Source: Gemmatimonadota bacterium (lineage in GTDB: Bacteria > Gemmatimonadota > Gemmatimonadetes > JACCXV01). From it: a stretch of 9,170 bases of DNA. The notes under the pieces are model-generated. The model ran no database searches and was not told where the DNA came from. It worked only from the letters and a program-made list of their open reading frames with translations. The position numbers and the translations under genes are program-made. Below are positions 6,730 to 9,170 of this stretch, piece after piece (positions within the stretch are counted from its first letter, which is position 1; each line of letters starts with the position of its first letter). Location: assembly GCA_013696835.1 (NCBI GenBank), contig JACCXV010000168.1:1-9170 (forward strand), written 5' to 3'.

Positions 6730-8397
6730 CTACATGGCCTCCGGGGCGGAGATCCCGAGCAGCCCCAGGCCGCGCCGCACCGCGATCTGGACACCTCTGG
6801 CGAGTGCCAGCCTGGCGCGCATGAGCTCCACGTCCTCGCCAAGAATACGCACTTCGTGGTACCAGATGTGGAACTCCTTGGCGAGACGCTCGAGGAATCC
6901 AGCCACGCGATGCGGCTCCCGCGCCACCGCGGCTTCGCGCACCAGGTCGGGAAACTCGGCCAGCAGCTTCAGCAGGTCGCCCTCGCGCGGGAGGATCAGG
7001 CGTTCCAGGTTTGCGCCGGCCAGGCGTCCCGGCTCGGTGTCGCGCGCGTCGTGGGCGCCTGCGGCCAGCAGCCGCGTGAACACGCTCTGCGAGCGCGCGT
7101 GGGCGTACTGGACGTAGTAGACGGGGTTCTCGTCCGACTGCGCACGCGCCACGTCCAGGTCGAAGTTCAGGTGCGTGTCGGCACGGCGCATGAGCAGGAA
7201 GTAGCGCGCGACGGCTGCCCCCACCTCCTGCACGAGCTCGCGCAGGGTCACGAAGCGCGCCTTGCGCGTGGAGAGCTTCACGGCCTCCCCGCCCTCCAGC
7301 AGGGTCACAGCCTGATAGACGATGCAGTGCAGCCAGTCCGGCTCGTAGCCCAGAGCGGCCATGGCGGCCTGCATGCGCGGGACGTAGCCGTGGTGGTCGG
7401 CGCCCCAGACGTTCACGGCGCGCGCGAACCCGCGCTCGTGCTTGTCCATGTGGTAGGCGACGTCGGGGAGGAAGTACGTCGGGTGCCCGCTCGACTTGAC
7501 GAGAACCCGGTCGTCCGAGTCGCCGTAGGCGGAGGAACGGAACCAGACGGCGCCCTGGCTCTCGTAGACCGCGCCGCGGTCGCGAAGGCGCTCCAGCGCT
7601 CGTTCCACGAGCCCTTCCTGGTAGAGGCAGGACTCGTTAAACCAGCTGTCGAAGCGCACGCCGAAGACCTCCAGATCCGCGCGGATCGACTCCACCATGA
7701 CCGCAGCCGCACGTGCCTGGAAGAACGGCAGCGACGCCGCGGGGTCGCTGGCATCGATGAGGCCGTCTCCGAGCTCGGCCCGCAGCTCCTCCGCGATCCG
7801 CACGAGGTACTCGCCCTCGTACCCGCCTTCCGGGAAGGAAGTGGAGGGATCCAGGAGCTGCGAGTAGCGCGCCTGGAGCGAGCGCCCGAGCGTCTCCATC
7901 TGGTTGCCGGCGTCGTTGAAGTAGTACTCGCGCGTGACGCTCCATCCCGCCGCCTCCAGCAGGCTCGCCACGGCGTCTCCCAGGGCGGCGTTGCGGCCGT
8001 GGCCGATGTGCAGCGGGCCGGTGGGGTTCGACGAGACGAACTCCACGATGACCGAGGATCCACGGCCGGCGTCCGAGCGCAGATAGGCATCCGGGTCGAG
8101 CAACAGCTTGCGCAGGGCGGAGGCGTAGACGTCCGGCCGCAGGCGGAAGTTCACGAAGCCTGGCCCGGCGACCTCCACCGAATCCACCAGCCCGGGCTCG
8201 GGCTGCCAAGCGCGTGCCAGCTCCTCGGCGATCGCGCGCGGTGCCCGCCGGAGCGGCTTCGCGAGCGCGAGCGCCACGTTGCTCGACCAGTCGCCGTGCG
8301 CCGGGTCGCGCGGCCGCTCCACGGCCAGCTCCCCGGGGGCGGGCCAGCCGAGCTCGTCGAGACGCTCGAGGATGCGAGCCCGCAGACGCTCCTCCAC
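6730..8397 (-). CDS. argS: Arginyl-tRNA synthetase
   Basis: ArgRS charges tRNA-Arg in the cytoplasm. From the GTG at 8397 it is 555 residues, near the usual length. The N-terminal tRNA D-loop-recognition domain (about 1-88) includes HGDWSSNVALALAK (34-47) and VAGPGFVNFRL (76-86). The Rossmann catalytic domain opens with VSSNPTGPLHIGHGRN (121-136), holding the HIGH motif at 130-133, then YYFNDAGNQ (158-166), WGADHHGYVPRM (331-342) and a degenerate KMSKS as KLSTR (374-378), a common ArgRS feature. The DALR-type anticodon-binding domain begins around PVYYVQYAHARSQS (425-438). The open frame continues upstream through the zinc-ribbon gene's tail, but the family match begins at VEERLRARIL, one base after the fmdB-like stop (TAG). 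GGGAGG is visible about 12 bases upstream. Confidence 0.97.
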   Translation of the reverse strand: MEERLRARILERLDELGWPAPGELAVERPRDPAHGDWSSNVALALAKPLRRAPRAIAEELARAWQPEPGLVDSVEVAGPGFVNFRLRPDVYASALRKLLLDPDAYLRSDAGRGSSVIVEFVSSNPTGPLHIGHGRNAALGDAVASLLEAAGWSVTREYYFNDAGNQMETLGRSLQARYSQLLDPSTSFPEGGYEGEYLVRIAEELRAELGDGLIDASDPAASLPFFQARAAAVMVESIRADLEVFGVRFDSWFNESCLYQEGLVERALERLRDRGAVYESQGAVWFRSSAYGDSDDRVLVKSSGHPTYFLPDVAYHMDKHERGFARAVNVWGADHHGYVPRMQAAMAALGYEPDWLHCIVYQAVTLLEGGEAVKLSTRKARFVTLRELVQEVGAAVARYFLLMRRADTHLNFDLDVARAQSDENPVYYVQYAHARSQSVFTRLLAAGAHDARDTEPGRLAGANLERLILPREGDLLKLLAEFPDLVREAAVAREPHRVAGFLERLAKEFHIWYHEVRILGEDVELMRARLALARGVQIAVRRGLGLLGISAPEAM

Positions 8398-8398
8398 G

Positions 8399-8923
8399 CT
8401 ACTCGCCGGCCTCCCGGGGATCCCTGCCGGACTTCCGTTCGGCAGCCGGCTTGGCACCGCTCCCGCCCGCGTCGGGCTTCCCGCCGCTGTCGGGCTTGGC
8501 ACCGCTCCCGCTCGCGTCGGACTTCCCTCCGCTCCTGGCGGCGGCCCCCGCGGAGCTCTCGCCTTGGCCTCCCGCCTTCCCTTTCGCGTCCTTGGCGCCG
8601 CCCGCGGGACCCTCCGCAGCGGACGATTCGGCGGGCTTCGCGCCTGCGGCGGGGGCAACGCCGGAGCCGGCCGAACTCTTGTCGGCACTTCCCGTCGCAG
8701 CTTCGCCCGTGCTCTCGGACTTGGCCGCGCGCTTGTAGCTCTCGCTGCGGTAGTCCGTCGAGTAGAAGCCGGTCCCCTTGAGGAGGAAGCCACCTCCGCC
8801 CGTGATCAGGCGCCGCGCCTCCGTGCCGCAGTTCGGGCAGGCGGCGGCCACGGGATCGGTGATCTTCTGTACCCGCTCGAACTCGGTGGCGCACTGAGGG
8901 CAGAGGTAATCGTACGTCGGCAT
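8399..8923 (-). CDS. FmdB-family zinc-ribbon regulatory protein with low-complexity tail
   Basis: The 174-residue protein starts MPTYDYLCPQC. Two CxxC pairs, Cys8/Cys11 and Cys29/Cys32, form a short zinc ribbon, followed by the FmdB hallmark GGGGFLLKGTGFYSTDYR (42-59). FmdB proteins were named as putative regulators of formamidase/acetamidase genes, but their molecular role is poorly established. From about residue 65 the chain is nearly all Ala, Gly, Ser, Lys, Asp, Pro and Glu and should be disordered; it contains a 15-residue tandem repeat. Similar tails are known on FmdB-like proteins. The ATG at 8923 is clear from the conserved N-terminus; a GAGAGAG purine run lies just upstream. The open frame extends further up but there it overlaps the mutase gene. 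It lies 43 nt after the mutase stop and 1 nt before argS. Confidence 0.9.
   Translation of the reverse strand: MPTYDYLCPQCATEFERVQKITDPVAAACPNCGTEARRLITGGGGFLLKGTGFYSTDYRSESYKRAAKSESTGEAATGSADKSSAGSGVAPAAGAKPAESSAAEGPAGGAKDAKGKAGGQGESSAGAAARSGGKSDASGSGAKPDSGGKPDAGGSGAKPAAERKSGRDPREAGE
8448..8537. repeat. Two tandem 45-bp repeats in the tail of the zinc-ribbon gene
   Basis: Copies at 8448-8492 and 8493-8537 match at 39 of 45 positions by eye, with the first 41 bases differing at only three. In the minus-strand protein they encode two 15-residue units, roughly GGKSDASGSGAKPDS and GGKPDAGGSGAKPAA. The period is a multiple of three and keeps the frame, consistent with growth of the tail by in-frame duplication. 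Confidence 0.8.
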
Positions 8924-8966
8924 GCGTGTCTCTCTCGGTTCGAGTGGATTGCGGCTCCGGAACTCC

Positions 8967-9170
8967 TCAGGCCGGCCGATGCTCGCCAGCCACGGCCCGG
9001 AAGGCGTCCGAGATCTCTCCCACAGTGGCACCGGCGCGGCACGCCTCCTTGATCGACGGAAACAGGCTGCCCGTGCGGCGCACCGCCGCCCCCAGCGCCC
9101 CGAGGGCCGTGGCGACCGCGTCGGCATTCCGGGTTTCGCGGTGCACGGCCACGGCCTCGCGCTGCCGGCG
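8967..9170 (-). CDS. Methylmalonyl-CoA mutase catalytic subunit, C-terminal end only
   Basis: Only the last 67 residues are in the window, open at the 5' side. They run from RRQREAVAVHRETRN to ATVGEISDAFRAVAGEHRPA. This matches the end of the catalytic (TIM-barrel) part of acyl-CoA mutases of the methylmalonyl-CoA mutase type, where a helix beginning R..R is followed by an AxATVGEISDALR motif. The enzyme interconverts methylmalonyl-CoA and succinyl-CoA using adenosylcobalamin. The protein stops here rather than running on into a B12-binding domain, so it is probably a split-type large subunit with the B12 domain on another polypeptide, or a small subunit. Other acyl-CoA mutases of the family cannot be excluded from so short a piece. 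The true start lies outside the window. Confidence 0.78.
   Translation of the reverse strand, partial: RRQREAVAVHRETRNADAVATALGALGAAVRRTGSLFPSIKEACRAGATVGEISDAFRAVAGEHRPA

Noticed and set aside
6856..8781. A 641-codon open frame on the plus strand
   Set aside because: It mirrors argS and the zinc-ribbon gene exactly, and the latter are supported by HIGH, KLSTR and CxxC motifs. The plus-strand product shows no family signature.
8398..8793. Extension of the argS frame upstream to 8793, suggesting a fusion with a disordered domain
   Set aside because: The extra residues are the low-complexity tail of the zinc-ribbon gene read in another frame, and the GTG at 8397 fits the family N-terminus.
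8924..8966. Possible promoter or terminator in the 43-nt gap between mutase and zinc-ribbon gene
   Set aside because: I saw no convincing -35/-10 pair and no hairpin with a T-run on the minus strand.
1..9170. CRISPR arrays, tRNA or rRNA genes, insertion sequences, attachment sites
   Set aside because: The window is almost fully covered by housekeeping coding sequence. I saw no spaced direct repeats, no transposase and no terminal inverted repeats.

Overview
The window is a single dense run of ten genes, all read from the minus strand, so the biological order runs from high to low coordinates. Both outermost genes are cut by the window edges. Base composition is very GC-rich throughout (around 70 % by eye, not computed), six of the nine visible start codons are GTG, and most genes touch or overlap. 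This points to a high-GC bacterium with compact gene order. The gene set is housekeeping and does not fix a lineage. The order ribD-ribE-ribBA-ribH-nusB, the split-type mutase and the FmdB-like protein with a disordered tail would fit an uncultured soil-type phylum or a myxobacterium-like group, but that is a guess.

Layout in transcription order: the C-terminal end of a methylmalonyl-CoA mutase catalytic subunit (9170-8967); an FmdB-type zinc-ribbon protein with a long low-complexity tail (8923-8399); arginyl-tRNA synthetase argS (8397-6730); a PfkB-family kinase of unknown substrate (6727-5783); purM for AIR synthesis (5790-4744); the riboflavin genes ribD (4747-3464), ribE (3405-2791), ribBA (2807-1536) and ribH (1528-977); the antitermination factor nusB (980-555); and a calcineurin-like metallophosphoesterase truncated by the window start (555-1). 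Junctions run from a 17-nt overlap to a 58-nt gap, and two are GTGA and one is TGATG start/stop overlaps. Everything from fmdB to the phosphoesterase could be one transcript. I see no promoter, terminator, RNA gene or FMN riboswitch inside the window.

Together, ribBA, ribD, ribH and ribE give every dedicated enzyme for riboflavin from GTP and ribulose 5-phosphate except the phosphatase that dephosphorylates the RibD product. PurM feeds purine and hence GTP synthesis, so purM directly overlapping ribD puts precursor supply and use in one unit. The two genes of unassigned substrate, the PfkB kinase and the metallophosphoesterase, are the only real functional unknowns. I found no novel system. 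The points most worth a second look are the possible link of the phosphoesterase to the missing riboflavin phosphatase step, the unidentified kinase substrate, the divergent RibD C-terminus, and the repeat-bearing tail of the zinc-ribbon protein.
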